Notes: a model not told the origin generated them from the sequence alone. A DNA stretch of 64,000 nt from Hydractinia symbiolongicarpus (GCF_029227915.1 NC_079875.1:15187001-15251000); one strand, 5' to 3'. Shown: positions 1 to 10,403, counted from the stretch's first letter. Numbers and translations are program-made.

Positions 1-609
1 GCAGAGGTTCTATTCAATGGCAGACAATACAGAACCCGGTTGCCTGCTGTACGCCGCGCTGAAAGGCCAAAGTTCCACACCGAAATATCAGCCAAGCAGG
101 GGGCAAGACAAACCTCGATGAAAAAATATGCTGACCGAAAAGCATATGTTGCAGAGAGCGAGCTACAAGTGGGTGATTGGGTTATGTATCGCCAAAAGCA
201 ACAAAAGAAGAGTGATACGCCCTACTGTGGAACCCCACATCGCATTATCAAAAAGGTTGGTGGCAGAGTCACTGCAGAGTGGGATAGACATGTCATCACA
301 CGGCATAGCACCTTTTTCAAGAAAATTCCCAATCACCCAGGGAAAGAAAGGAGTCAGAAACTATTCACGAAATCAACATCTGTAGCAGACTGCGATATAC
401 CACCGTTAACTTGTGAAAGAGACGCGGACAAAGACGCAGTAACCAGTGAAGATGAAAGTATGCAAACCGTGGAGTATGAAGTAGAGGAAGATTGGAATAA
501 TCTCGATCAAGAAATTGCGATGGAACAAGTTAGAAGATCTACACGTGAACGAATGAAGCCGTCAAAGCTAACAGAATACGAAGTAGATCTCCCAGAGTCT
601 TTGAAATAA
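1..609 (+). pseudogene. Ty3/gypsy-type Pol, C-terminal end of integrase (5' truncated by window)
   Basis: Frame 1 is open from the first base to a TAA at 607-609 (about 202 residues visible). The stretch KKYADRKAYVAESELQVGDW, then VMYRQ, PHRIIKKVGGRVTAEWDRHV and TRHSTFFKKI, is the integrase C-terminal region of cnidarian gypsy-type elements: a VGDWV entry strand followed by a small beta-barrel. After it comes an acidic tail and a basic RRSTRERMKPSKL segment, common at the end of such Pol proteins. The reverse transcriptase and integrase core would lie left of the window. A purine-rich tract and a probable LTR follow directly. The visible part has no stop, so this could be the end of a fairly young copy. 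The family call is secure; autonomy cannot be judged. Confidence 0.8.
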
Positions 610-763
610 AAAGGGGAGTAATGTAGTGTCGGAGACTGCATATATACAGACTGTTATATATTTGTATATGTAAGGCACGGAGTGAAGTGTACATAGCCTC
701 TTTGTATTTAACTATATTACGAGACACACGTGTTATTTCTTGTCCTGCTGGTATCTCTCAACA
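607..763 (+). repeat. Polypurine tract and putative 3' LTR of the gypsy element
   Basis: Directly after the Pol stop is AAAAAGGGGAGTA, a polypurine-tract-like run, followed by TGTAGTGTCGGAGACTGC beginning at 622. A possible LTR end is the CA of TCTCAACA at 763, giving about 142 bp with TG...CA ends and a TATATA-rich interior. No second LTR is inside the window, so the right boundary is a guess. Confidence 0.45.
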
Positions 764-1265
764 CTCCTTTGCCACCTTTATAAACTTTTTTAGGCGTAGA
801 TGGCAACATCTTTTGCAACGAGAGATTAACAAGAAGAGCACCTGCAACACTTCACTTCTCTCTCGAGCCATATTTATGAATGCATTACCTAGCTGGCTAG
901 CAACATCACCGACTACTTTTTAACAAAAAATATCGTATATTTGAAAGAAATTCTTACTTTAGCTAAGACATCTTAAAAAAAAGGTGGAGGAAATGAGATT
1001 AAAAAGGAAAAATAATGCTTTTTAAGGATTTAAAACCACCAACAACAACGACGCCACATCTTCCGGTGCCATATTTGTTTATGTATCACTTTTAGGATTT
1101 TTGCTGACGCCAGCTAAAAGTGTTGCATAATTAGGGTAACGCCGTGGGCCAATCAGATGCGATACGGTGACCAGCCTGGTCCAGGGCTATTTCGCTAGAA
1201 CTATCAGAAAGCGCAGCGCCGTTGAGAAGCAAATAGTCCTGGGGACGAGGTTGTGACTAATTCTC
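764..1265. other. No gene seen
   Basis: AT-rich DNA with short homopolymer runs. No ORF with family features. The stretch from about 1135 to 1260 is locally more GC-rich and leads into the hairpin at 1266. Confidence 0.5.
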
Positions 1266-1303
1266 TGCTGGGGAAAACATGCAGCAGCATGTTTTCCCCA
1301 GCA
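1266..1303. repeat. Perfect 17-bp hairpin
   Basis: TGCTGGGGAAAACATGC at 1266-1282 is followed by the 4-base loop AGCA and the exact reverse complement at 1287-1303. It could be the core of a small foldback element. No function is evident. Confidence 0.8.
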
Positions 1304-1859
1304 AATTCCTTACGCTTTGCGGAGGACTTAACATTTTGTCCCTACACGCGCTTCGCTAGTGCAGACCTGCGCGGTAATACCAAGTGTTGCTCAAAGCGTA
1401 CTGTAGTGGAGATACTCAGAAAATAAAAAATCTTGGCAATTTGTAAACTTGTGAACCATAGATCAAATTCGATATTTTACGTTTTGAAATTGAAATTCTA
1501 ACTCTTTTTGAGAAAGGAATAAACTGTTTGAATTAAACTTCTTTTTTTTTTGAAATTCAGTACGACATGATTCTGCTAACTGGTGCTGATAAATAAAATT
1601 CACTATATCTTTTATATGTTTTTGTTAGTATTTCCACTTACCAATAATTGTTCTGACATAAATGTTATCTTCTCGACCAGGATTTCACCTCGTCATATTG
1701 GGGCGCTAAAAAATCGGATAACCATTTCTTCTCCGATGGCGATAGTTCCTTAGTGAGAACGAATTTGGAATCTTTACTTTCGAGGTGGTTGATACTAGTT
1801 TTTTCAAAATCTCTCTTCGGACTTCGTAGAAAGGCTTTTCTCATATTATTTCTTATATT
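1304..1859. other. No gene seen
   Basis: AT-rich spacer between the 1266 hairpin and the Penelope-like inverted repeat; no coding signal recognised. Confidence 0.45.
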
Positions 1860-2047
1860 AACATGATAGTTTAGTAGGCGACGTTTCGGGAGATCCTTCT
1901 CCCATCATCGGGCAAAGTAAAATGATGTTGCGCATGTATTTATATAATTTCAGAGGATCGAAATTCATAAAAATTAACCAATCAGAAACGAGCTGATAAT
2001 TACAGTTAATTACGGTAATTAACATTTTCGGACCTGGATGTAGGTAA

Positions 2048-2236
2048 CTACTTCTTCTGTAGGGCTGGTAAAAAAATCTCAGGAAGCTGATACGAGATGC
2101 TGTTTATGTGTTTGTTACGTTCTACACTGTTGATGGTTTCTTTAATATTCCTGGCCGTTGTTCTGGATTCTCTGTCAATGATTTTCTTCTCATCCCAATT
2201 AAACTGATTACTTCTGCTCCAGCTGTGGTCCGCAAT
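2048..2236 (-). pseudogene. Second copy of the Penelope-like C-terminal tail, inverted
   Basis: The minus strand reads SWSRSNQFNWDEKKIIDRES and continues RTTARNIKETINSVERNKH to LPEIFLPALQKK and a stop at 2048. It is the same C-terminal tail as in the right arm, with a few substitutions. It lies in the left arm of the inverted repeat and lacks its own GIY-YIG core. Confidence 0.65.
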
Positions 2237-2328
2237 GTTAAGAGAGGAAAACAGAAATTCGACGTGTAAGAAATGCATTAATCGCAAATGGATACAGTCA
2301 TAAAGTCATCACGCAAGTAGAAAATAAA

Positions 2329-2643
2329 ATGAAGAGAAGATGCAACGGAGACAACAAGGAAACATCAGAGGAATTTATCGCATCAGCATTCCTACCCTTC
2401 GTACCAGGTACCAGCGAGATCCTTCGTCAATTTTTAAGGCAACACAAGATCAAATGCATTCTTAACTCTAAAGACACCCTAAGAAGCACTTTGTTCAAAC
2501 CAAAAGACAAAATAAACCTGGAAGAACAAAGCAATGTTGTTTACGAAATCCCGAGCAAAGATTGTGATGCAGTGTATATAGGCGAAACAAAAAGAAAGTT
2601 TAAGCAAGGAGTACAAGAACATATGCGCGCAGTGAGAAACTAA
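2329..2643 (+). pseudogene. Penelope-like GIY-YIG endonuclease domain fragment
   Basis: The open stretch has the GIY-YIG signature VYEIPSKDCDAVYIGETKRK followed by FKQGVQEHMRAVRN (about residues 70-104). In Penelope-like elements this domain is fused behind the reverse transcriptase and nicks target DNA for priming. The upstream part (EILRQFLRQHKIKCILNSKDTLRSTLF is a typical linker pattern) fits the end of the RT. A TAA at 2641-2643 cuts the reading frame just before the C-terminal QFNWDEKKIIDRESRTTAR segment, which is still readable out of frame in the right arm and as a minus-strand ORF in the left arm. It is therefore a broken copy. Confidence 0.75.
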
Positions 2644-3039
2644 GATGTGAAGACAAAACGAAATTGCGGACCACAGCTGGAGCAGAAGTCATCAGTTTAA
2701 TTGGGATGAGAAGAAAATCATTGAGAGAGAATCCAGAACAACTGCCAGGAAGATTAAAGAAACCATCAACAGTATAGAGCATAACAAACACATAAACAGC
2801 ATCTCGTATCAACTTCCTGAGATTTGGTTACCAGCCCTACAGAAGAAGTAGTTACCTACATCTTTGTCCGAAAATGTTAATTACCGTAAATAACTGTAAT
2901 TATCAGCTCGTTTCTGATTGGTTAATTTTTATGAATTTCGATCCTCTGAAATTATATAAATACATGCGCAACATCATTTTACTTTGCCCGATGATGGAAG
3001 AAGGATCTCCCGAAACGTCGCCTACTGAACTATCATGTT

Positions 3040-4440
3040 TAAGAAATGATAAACTTTCCACAGTAAAATTCTTATGTTTTCTTTTCTTAGAGTTTTATTT
3101 CTTTTGTTGTAAAAGCGTTTCTTTTTTCTATTTTTGCAAAGAATAAATTTTTGTTTTGTTTGTAATAATTTTTTCACATCCAGATTGATCGCTTTTAAGG
3201 AGAGGCGAACAGCCGTGGCACGGCTGCTGATTGAAAATTCATGATGCCTGAGATAATTTCAAAGACCAGATCCGCTGGTCTTTATTTCGTAAAATCTTGA
3301 CAATTGTTTAGCATTTGTAATATTTAGTTAGCATTAAATGGTTTTGCTAAAAGATTTGCTGTTTTTATATTAAGGGGGGTAATAAATAAAAGCTGCTTGT
3401 TTAAAAAAGGTGAATTTGTGGCTTAAAACTTTAGAGCACAACAACACGTTATTATACTCACATTATACCCTGAAAATCTCTTCATTAGAAATTTATTACA
3501 AAATACCAGTTTTTACTTTTATCCTTAAATGCTAAAGCATTCATTTTATGGCTCAGTATTTTTACGCAATTGTCAAACTGGTGGTTATTCAGAAACAATA
3601 TTAGATCTTTCGCTGCAGTGATGGCCACGCTTCGATGATCACACTGTTTTCTAAAAAATAATACAAAAGTTAAAGATCAAAATGGAAAATATGCTATTAG
3701 TTGAATAACACGACGAAATTATTTTTATTTTCATTACTAAACTTAGTAATTCACGAGTAAAGATAAATAAAATAAAGATTTGTAAACAAAGCTGAAAACG
3801 CCATATTGCATGTTCGATTTGTTGTTAAAAGTTTCCGGTCTGTGTATTTATCAAATTTGGCGCCATCTCATCACAACAAACTTCATCGTTCGAAGTTGGA
3901 TGTATGTTGTGAAAAAGCGAACCAAAATACGAATAAGTATTAACGAAGGTTATAAAATGCTGGCACTACGATTGTATGTAAAATATTTTTGGTTATCTTG
4001 AGTTAATGGTCTTTCTTATTTTTAATGTTTATTTTTACCCACATAGCCATAAAAATTTTGTAAAAATGTTGCTAGGAAGGAATATGGGTATTTATTTATG
4101 AAACATAGTTATTTGTGTGTCGTTATAGTAGTTATTTTATTAGATTTTGGGACGTTCCTTATTTTTGCTACCTCGCCTAAAATTTATTTTGTGGCTGCCA
4201 CAAAAAGTTTTTTTGTTCGCATCTCATTTAAAGCATTCAATATTGTTTATGGAACAGGATACCTTAATTTTGTTTTATCGAATTACCGCAAGTCGTTCTA
4301 AAAAACAGGCTTAAGCTTACATTGGACTAGACAAAAAATAATAATTTTCAAAGAGAAGGTGTGCAGTCTACTTTTGAAAACTGCTCTTCACGGGATTACT
4401 AACGATAAAAACCGCAAACGAAGGTACAAAAATATGTAAC
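3040..4440. other. No gene seen; two small hairpins
   Basis: At about 3210-3228 CAGCCGTG and CACGGCTG flank one base, and at about 3262-3284 AAAGACCAG and CTGGTCTTT flank five bases, making two adjacent stem-loops. The rest is AT-rich. The short ORFs here (3810-4001, 4098-4301) have low-complexity hydrophobic content and no family motif. Confidence 0.45.
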
Positions 4441-4514
4441 GACTCCTGCCAGGATTTGAACCTGGATTCCTTATAACATCGTGTCATAAGAATCATACGT
4501 TAAAACACAGGAGT
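4441..4514 (-). tRNA. tRNA-like pseudogene
   Basis: On the minus strand ACTCCTG and CAGGAGT form a 7-bp acceptor stem, and CCAGG-TTCAAAT-CCTGG is a perfect T-arm with a B-box. The D and anticodon arms do not fold cleanly and the A-box is poor. I read it as a decayed tRNA or a SINE head, not a working gene. Confidence 0.5.
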
Positions 4515-4516
4515 TT

Positions 4517-5515
4517 CGACTACTGCTATTTATGCTAAACAGCCTAGCAAGACAAAAAATGTATGTATATCAACATAAAATTGCTTAATAAATTACCAAC
4601 ATTAATATGTTAACACCTGGCAGTGTAAGTTCTTGCACAACTTTGCTGCAAAACATTTTTGACATTTGCATATGTGTTTAGCATTTTGTAATAAAAGCGA
4701 CTCGCTTTGTAATACTTGATCCGTTTTGGAATAAAAAAGCTGACACGTTTTTGTAATGAATCTTAAAATTGATAATTTTGGTGAATTACCTAATGAAATG
4801 AAATGTTTCGGTGATTCTGGTGTTGAAATTCATTGTTCTGGTGAACATTCCGTTGAAATCATATGCTCTGATAGTTCTGGTGCTGGAACCGATTTTCTGT
4901 TTCTGTAATCAATGTTTCTTGTGAACATTCTAGTGAAATCATATGTTCTGATGATTCTGAATGTCCTGGTGAAGTCTAGTATTCTGGTCATTCGGTTTAA
5001 TCTCTATTGACTTTGATGCTAGGTTGATTTTTCGGGTTATACCATGAAATAAATGGTATTTCTGGTGTTTTGATTGATGATACGTACCCTCGCAAGTTTT
5101 GTATTTATTCGATCAATACGACCTAATATGGACCATTAATTATTCAGGGTAGAAATTGACATCGTTTCTACTCTCAGTGGTCAGGGGTTTAAAAAAATAG
5201 TACCGCATAATTTTGAACCGCTACATACAATATCACTCGGACACTTTGCTTAAGGTCAAGTATATTATTACGCAGCATTAAAAGTTGATAGAAGAAATTA
5301 GCTAATAAACGTCCGATTTACTTTCTATTGAGGTGTTGAATCTGTAGCCGTGAGCTTTCTTTTCTTATTACTTTAACGCCCTTAACTGAAAGAGTAAATC
5401 ACCATCTAAAGAGTCTTAAAAAGGTCTTATATACATACATTGGTTTATTTCTTCCACTATATTAAGCTACTATCATTACAATCTTCAACACATTTTATGA
5501 ACTAATTATTTTAAA
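4517..5515. other. No gene seen; degenerate TTCTGGTG-type short repeats
   Basis: From 4770 to 5000 motifs like GATTCTGGTG and GTTGAAAT recur at irregular spacing, giving a low-complexity block. No ORF with a recognisable family is seen. Confidence 0.4.
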
Positions 5516-5823
5516 TAGATCCCGAACTTGACCGTGAACATTAAACCGTGGACAACTAACGCACCATTTTTATTTTTACTGCCAGTCAAAGAAGCATTTG
5601 AAGTAGTAAAAGGAGACATTGAAAACTCTGTTGTATCTTCTATAGACGATGATTTACGTTTTCTTGTCGAGGCTGATGCATGCGCCTTTGCTATTGTAGC
5701 CACATTGACACAAGAAGGCAGACCAGTTGTTTCTTTTTCACGAAGTTTAAATGGAAGTGAATTATTTATCTGCTATAAAAGAAGCATATTTCATGATTGA
5801 ATCCATGCGTCATTGGAAACACT
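5516..5823 (+). pseudogene. gypsy-type RNase H fragment
   Basis: The translation PFLFLLPVKEAFEVVKGDIE, then LRFLVEADACAFAIVATL and GRPVVSFSRSL, is the RT-connection/RNase H region of Ty3/gypsy Pol; the VEADA block holds the first catalytic Asp of RNase H. A one-base shift near 5750 moves the frame to IKEAYFMIESMRHWKHS, the expected next RNase H segment. The coding stretch ends abruptly at 5823, where CAGGGGCGGATCC begins, the same terminal motif as the hAT-like element at 37758. It is a broken copy, apparently interrupted by an insertion. Confidence 0.7.
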
Positions 5824-6650
5824 CAGGGGCGGATCCAACATTTTTAACATGTCAGTCACATTTTTTGCGAAGCAAAAAAAAGCGCAGCAATTTTCCCCGC
5901 TCAAAACAGCTGGGAGTCATGGGGGGGGAAACTTTCGCTATTTTAAGCTTCTACGCATTAAAAACGGCCTAAATAATGTCCAAATTATTAGCTTTGTTAG
6001 AGACGTTTTTTGCTCTAAAGTTTTAAATGGACAAGAAAATAACAAACCATCCTTTAAAGGGTTTCAAAAAAGTGTATGAAAATTAAAAACAACAGTTTAA
6101 ATTCAAATATTTTAAGACTGTTTCGCCCAATATCAGGGCTCGTCAGCATGTCTAGGAAATGCCTAATAACGTAATGTTAGCTATTCCAGACATGGACAGT
6201 CTGCTATATGCTAAAGTAGGCTTAACTAGGGAAAGCTGAATTGTTGTAACCAGAATTACAAAAATGGTTGGCTTTAAAATTATCATCACATCCTTCATCA
6301 ACACCTTGCAGACAAAACAGAATATGAGCTTGAGCATAAGTATTTTTAGCATTTAATGACGTAAATACAGGTTCCACTTTGCACTTTGCAACACAGTTGG
6401 TTTTTGATGTATCTGTACAGTCTGGAAGCACAGCATAATTTTTCTTACCACTGGGAAATTGAAGTATTTGGCGAAAGGTGGCAAGAATTTTCTGTGTTCG
6501 GAGTACTAACCATGCTATCGCAACTAGTCTACCAAAACAAACTAAACCAAGCCTGATAGTATAAGTGAAAACAGCATTATTCCCCACAAATTCTATTGCG
6601 TTACACCAGTTTAATTGTACAAAGTGTCATCATCATATGTAAGATGGAAT
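5824..6650. mobile_element. Probable hAT-type insertion in the gypsy copy (right end not identified)
   Basis: The left end CAGGGGCGGATCC at 5824 matches the terminal repeat of the hAT-like element at 37758-41032. The block contains a minus-strand hammerhead-core-like sequence at 6120-6146 that recurs at 38105-38131, together with the nearby text CCAGACATGGACAG. The minus-strand ORF 6222-6587 (121 codons, Cys-rich: PDCTDTSKTNCVAKCKVEP) may be part of its coding region but matches no family I know. No matching right terminal repeat is visible. Confidence 0.4.
6120..6146 (-). ncRNA. Hammerhead-ribozyme-core-like motif, copy 1
   Basis: The minus strand reads CTGACGAG, CCC, TGATATT, GGG, CGAAAC. 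This matches the hammerhead core CUGANGA - stem II - GAAA with a 4-bp GCCC/GGGC stem II. Stems I and III are not convincing, so self-cleavage is uncertain. Confidence 0.4.
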
Positions 6651-6675
6651 AAAAAATGACTTACTTTGATTTTCA

Positions 6676-7068
6676 ATGTCGCCATTTGAGCGGCTGAGCC
6701 TCGATTTAAAAGGCCCTTTACCATCCAACACTCCTAATAAGTATTTCCTTCTACTTGTAGATGAATTTATGTCGAGTGTACTGAAAGATTTGCTACATTT
6801 AAAGCATGTCCCTATATGTAGAACAACACTTTATAACCCTCTGGTGAACAAACAGTGTGAAAGGCACCAAGAAAATGTTTTAAGGAGCCTACAAAAGGTC
6901 TTATATGTTGAAATGATTGTAACTTTCACTTTGTATCGGAATGGATCGGTACGGAAAATTTTATCAACTACAGCAAACTCAATACAACGTCTCCTTAAAC
7001 CTATCGAATTATATCTTAGAGAACAAAGGTTCTTACACTTCTTTTCATTGCGTAAGCATTTCCTATAA
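6676..7068 (+). pseudogene. gypsy-type integrase core, internally deleted
   Basis: PFERLSLDLKGPLPSNTPNK followed by YFLLLVDEF is the start of the integrase catalytic core (the D in LSLDLKG and the D in VDEF). It jumps directly to MSSVLKDLLHLKHVPICRTT and LYNPLVNKQCERH, the third-acid region, where the expected Glu is replaced by the KQCER context. Roughly 40 residues between VDEF and MSSV are missing. This is the same element as the RNase H fragment at 5516. It is inactive. Confidence 0.65.
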
Positions 7069-7605
7069 GATAATATGGCTGATGAAAACCTTATTGACAA
7101 GATGATATATGAAAGTTCAAGGTTTGGTTTATTTTTGTTCTACTGTATGTTCTACCAATGTCTCTGTGATTCTAACTTTTTGATTTGGATTTCATTCTAC
7201 TGTTGTTTTAGTGAAACATAATATTGATACCGATGATGCACAAAACTTTCAAAAATATTGCCAAGTTTCTGTTACATTTAGTGCCTTGAGTTCGTTAAAT
7301 CAAGGTGCCCGCTTTAAGAAGGTTGCCGCTTAAAACTGTCCGGATTCCTCCGTCATAAAGAGGTGCCTGCTTAGAGCATGTCCGCTTTAAGGAGATGCCA
7401 CTGTATATAAAAGTAGTCTTTTCTTAAGAATTGCTTACAATATGCTGTTTTTATTTAAATACAGGGAAAAGTAACAGGACTATCCAAAAATCATTTCTCT
7501 GCATTTGTATGGTCTATCGACTTCCATAGCAAAACTCAATACGAACAAGATCAGGAGTAAAGATAATGTATGTTGAGTTGCTGATAGCACCCAGTGGACA
7601 CACGA
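7069..7605. repeat. hAT-like terminal region with subterminal repeats
   Basis: 7290-7402 contains degenerate repeats of the type GTGCCCGCTTTAAG, TTGCCGCTTAAA, GTGCCTGCTTAGAG and TGTCCGCTTTAAG. Read on the minus strand from 7402 it begins CAGTGGCATCTCCTTAAAGC. Such CAGTGG ends with internal GCGGAC repeats are typical of hAT-type DNA transposon termini. The other end was not found. No gene. Confidence 0.4.
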
Positions 7606-7872
7606 CGTCTTTTCAATGTTGATTAGACGTTGAATTCTGGTCGCGACGTCGCAACCAAAAATTCAACGTCTAATCAACGTTGAGTGTGCAACGTCAATGC
7701 AAACAACGTAAATTCAATGTCTTTTCAACGTTGCCCTCCGACATGAATACAACGTCGCATCATCGACGTCTTTTCAGCGTCGTTTCCAGAACGTTGTTTC
7801 AACCAACGTGATATCAACGTTGATACAACGTCGAAAAAAAGACGTTGTTTCAACGACCGTAAAACCGACGTT
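7606..7872. repeat. ACGT-rich degenerate repeat block with a 19-bp inverted repeat
   Basis: The block is built from variants of CAACGTTGA, ACGTC and GACGTC every 8-15 bases. GTTGATTAGACGTTGAATT at 7618-7636 is exactly reverse-complementary to 7660-7678. Self-complementary AACGTT words make many alternative hairpins possible. It looks like a MITE or satellite-like family, starting near CACCCAGTGGACACACGACG (7590). Confidence 0.65.
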
Positions 7873-8346
7873 TATTGAAAACTTTTAGAGAAACCAATAC
7901 CAAGTGAACCACCAATAACATATCGACATATAGAAGAGGTTCTCAAGACTCTGGTAATAAGTGCTCACATAATTTTTTAAAAAAATGTTCAAAACAGATT
8001 TCTTATTTTTACATGTACATTCTTTAAGCACAAATATGTGGAATTTAATATGCACAAAGATTAGTACATAAGGTATATTATATACCTTAAGGGTATAAAG
8101 TGTGAAAATAAAAAAAAGTGTGGGATTAAATTTAGTTCCTCAATTTTTTTAGATTGGGGCGAAATTAATTAGTATTAATCGGCAACATTTTTAGGAAGTG
8201 CGATTTTAGTGTTTTCATGGGATAACACTTTTCATTTTCTTTTCGCACTTTTTTATTTTGCACGCTTTCATTCTCGTACTTTTTTATACCCTTAATGCAA
8301 CATTGATATTGGATACCTTTTTTATGTGCTTACTGACTCATCCATC
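7873..8346. other. No gene seen
   Basis: AT-rich; a short GGTATATTATATACCTTAAGG palindromic stretch lies near 8070-8095. No coding features. Confidence 0.4.
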
Positions 8347-8532
8347 ATGTCACCAGAAGTCAGACCATTGATACAACATCATGACACAACACCAACACAT
8401 ACACCAACACCAACACATACACCACCAAATAGTTTAAAAAGGAAGTAAGTCAGTCCAGTAAGACAAACACCATCCGGATCACAGAATGCAGGTGGAAGTT
8501 TCGGAAACGATCCCTTTTCATGTCGACAGCAA
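8347..8532 (+). other. Exon-like open stretch, unrecognised
   Basis: From ATG 8347 the frame gives MSPEVRPLIQHHDTTPTHTP, a Thr/Pro/His repeat and NSLKRK, then an in-frame TAA (8446-8448), then VSPVRQTPSGSQNAGGSFGN and DPFSCRQQ, ending at a good donor AGCAA|GTAAGT. It resembles an exon carrying a nonsense codon, or an element remnant. No family recognised. A possible later exon after TTTTATTATAG at 8921 (IMNNEVMSALNMKGKGKYG) is equally uncertain. Confidence 0.25.
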
Positions 8533-9670
8533 GTAAGTTGAAATTACAAAGGAGCATTTAGTAAAAAAGATTTGTTTAAAATATCGCACTGAAAAATTCG
8601 CGAAAATGTGAATAATTTTCAGTTAAAGTGAGTCAAATCATATCCAAAAGACAAAGCTTAACTGTCTGAACATTAATCATGTAGCTAGCTAGCATGCAGC
8701 ACTTTTTCTTGTACCCCTTAGTGAATTTAAATGTACTAACCTTTGTTGTATAGTTCACAGTTTCATCTTCTCCATCAAAAAATCGTGCACGAGGTCCAAG
8801 AATTATTTAAATGAATGAATAGTTTACAGAATGCGGCCCCGCGACCTAATGAGCTCGCAAGTATAATTTAAAGGCTATTAAGATGTCGAGTGTTTTACTT
8901 TTATTCCACTTTTATTATAGAATCATGAATAATGAAGTAATGTCGGCACTCAACATGAAAGGGAAGGGAAAATATGGACTAGGTCTTGGATGGTACCGGA
9001 TTTGAATATTAGGTGATTGTTGTGACTTGCTGTGAGTTGCCGTGGACGTGCACGCGACTGCGCTAAAACATGCATTTCTCTATCTCTCATAGTTATAAGA
9101 AAGTAAAATTAGAAATCAGGCTTGGATAGGTTATTGGAGAAACAAATAAGAACTTCAGTAGGATCTCAAAGCTACTAATGCATTCTCACAACACCTTGTA
9201 TTGGAGACACAGTTACTTTAGCCCTTTCTTTATTCTCTACAAAGGTAATTAGAAAAATTATTCTAGGAATTTACAAAAAAAGGATCAACAGTGGTCTCGA
9301 AATTAATACACATGACTGTCAGTGTTTTGTGGAATTTTAGATTTCACCATTATAAACAATTAGTAAAGGCGTTGTCGGTTAGTAAAAAAATCCTATTCCT
9401 AATATTCAATTTATATATGTGCTTGTAAGCGTTTTAGTTTGTATTAGATTTTTTTCCGCCATTTCGAGGGTCGACATTCAGGGGAAAAAATACACATTAA
9501 TCTGAGGAAATCTATTTGTCCAGCTGTACTGTAAACGACCTCCATCAATATTAGTGACTTTCTTCCCCATAACTATTTCGCCAAAATTCTTGTTGTCTTT
9601 AAATACGCATGCTCGAATATTTAAGAATATGCGCATAATTATATTAAATAGTCAGCCAATACTTTAACTG
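8533..9670. other. No confident gene
   Basis: AT-rich spacer; apart from the doubtful short exon near 8922-9004 nothing codes for a recognisable product. Confidence 0.4.
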
Positions 9671-9735
9671 GAGCCAGTAGCTCAGTTGGTAGAGCGGGAG
9701 ACATTTCCGACGTGGGTTCGAATCCCACTTGGCTC
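9671..9735 (+). tRNA. tRNA-like sequence with shortened anticodon region
   Basis: GAGCCAG and TTGGCTC pair as acceptor stem (one G-T). TAGCTCAGTTGG is a strong A-box and GGTTCGAATCC a strong B-box with an intact T-arm. The total is only 65 bases; the anticodon arm/variable region is about 7-8 bases short, so no anticodon can be assigned. A tRNA pseudogene or SINE head. Confidence 0.6.
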
Positions 9736-10321
9736 AATGCTATAGCTGTTTTATCCTTTCTTAGACAAAATAAACATTTATTTATTTTTAACTCAATTTA
9801 TTAAAATATCGCACGAGGTCTAAGTGCCGACTGACTGAGCTTGCGATATTCTCGGTGCAGCACGGGGTAATCGGTTATTATTGTGTTTGTTAACTGTCTA
9901 AGTAAGATTAAACGATTGAATAAAAAAATATATTTTTGTGTTCTTATAACAATACTTTGGCTATCACGTAGTTATAACAATTATGTACAAATTAAAAGTA
10001 GCAATACATGTCGTGTGAACCCTTACTATAAAAATATGTTCAATATTTGCACATGAAGTATATGCACCAATGTCAAAGTCGGCTAGCGCGTCAATGCAGT
10101 GCAGTATCTGACATCGAACGTAGCGATTCGGAACCGACGTTGATTGCGAAGGCAATGTATAGTATTATTATTTTTCTAAAGTTTTATTAAACTAAGCGGC
10201 ACGATTTGTTATCGCGTTAATGTATGCAATATCTCATTGAATTTATATCATATTGAACTGAAAAATTATTTCGTAGAACAGATTCTTAAAAGGCATAAGC
10301 TTTTGCGCTGTACTTGACAGG
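9736..10321. other. No gene seen
   Basis: AT-rich spacer between two tRNA-like sequences; the only ORF (minus, 9964-10155) is short and without family features. Confidence 0.4.
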
Positions 10322-10403
10322 GGATCAGTGGCGCAGTTGGTTAGCGCGTTGCACTCTGAACGAGTGATCACTGATTCGGTGGTTCAAACCCGCCACTGGT
10401 GAT
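10322..10403 (+). tRNA. tRNA-like sequence, Phe (GAA)-like anticodon loop
   Basis: TGGCGCAGTTGG is a perfect A-box and GGTTCAAACCC a B-box. CACT-CTGAACG-AGTG forms a 7-base anticodon loop with T33 and GAA as anticodon. ATCAGT pairs with ACTGGT as acceptor. The variable region is enlarged to about 11 bases and the first acceptor pair is a mismatch. It may be a tRNA-derived SINE head or a divergent tRNA gene. No CCA and no clear poly-T right after it. Confidence 0.5.

Larger units (their letters stand above)
1860..3039. mobile_element. Penelope-like element fragment in a 377-bp-arm inverted repeat
   Basis: The left arm 1860-2236 and the right arm 2663-3039 are inverted copies of equal length, about nine-tenths identical by eye, separated by a 426-bp centre. 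The arms begin with the same block around AACATGATAGTTTAGTAGGC and end at AGCTGTGGTCCGCAAT. The centre and the inner part of the right arm encode a GIY-YIG domain, and the left arm encodes the reverse copy of the same C-terminal tail. Inverted, partly duplicated copies are usual for Penelope-like retroelements, which carry a GIY-YIG endonuclease after the reverse transcriptase. No reverse transcriptase is present, so this is a 3'-end remnant. Confidence 0.7.
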
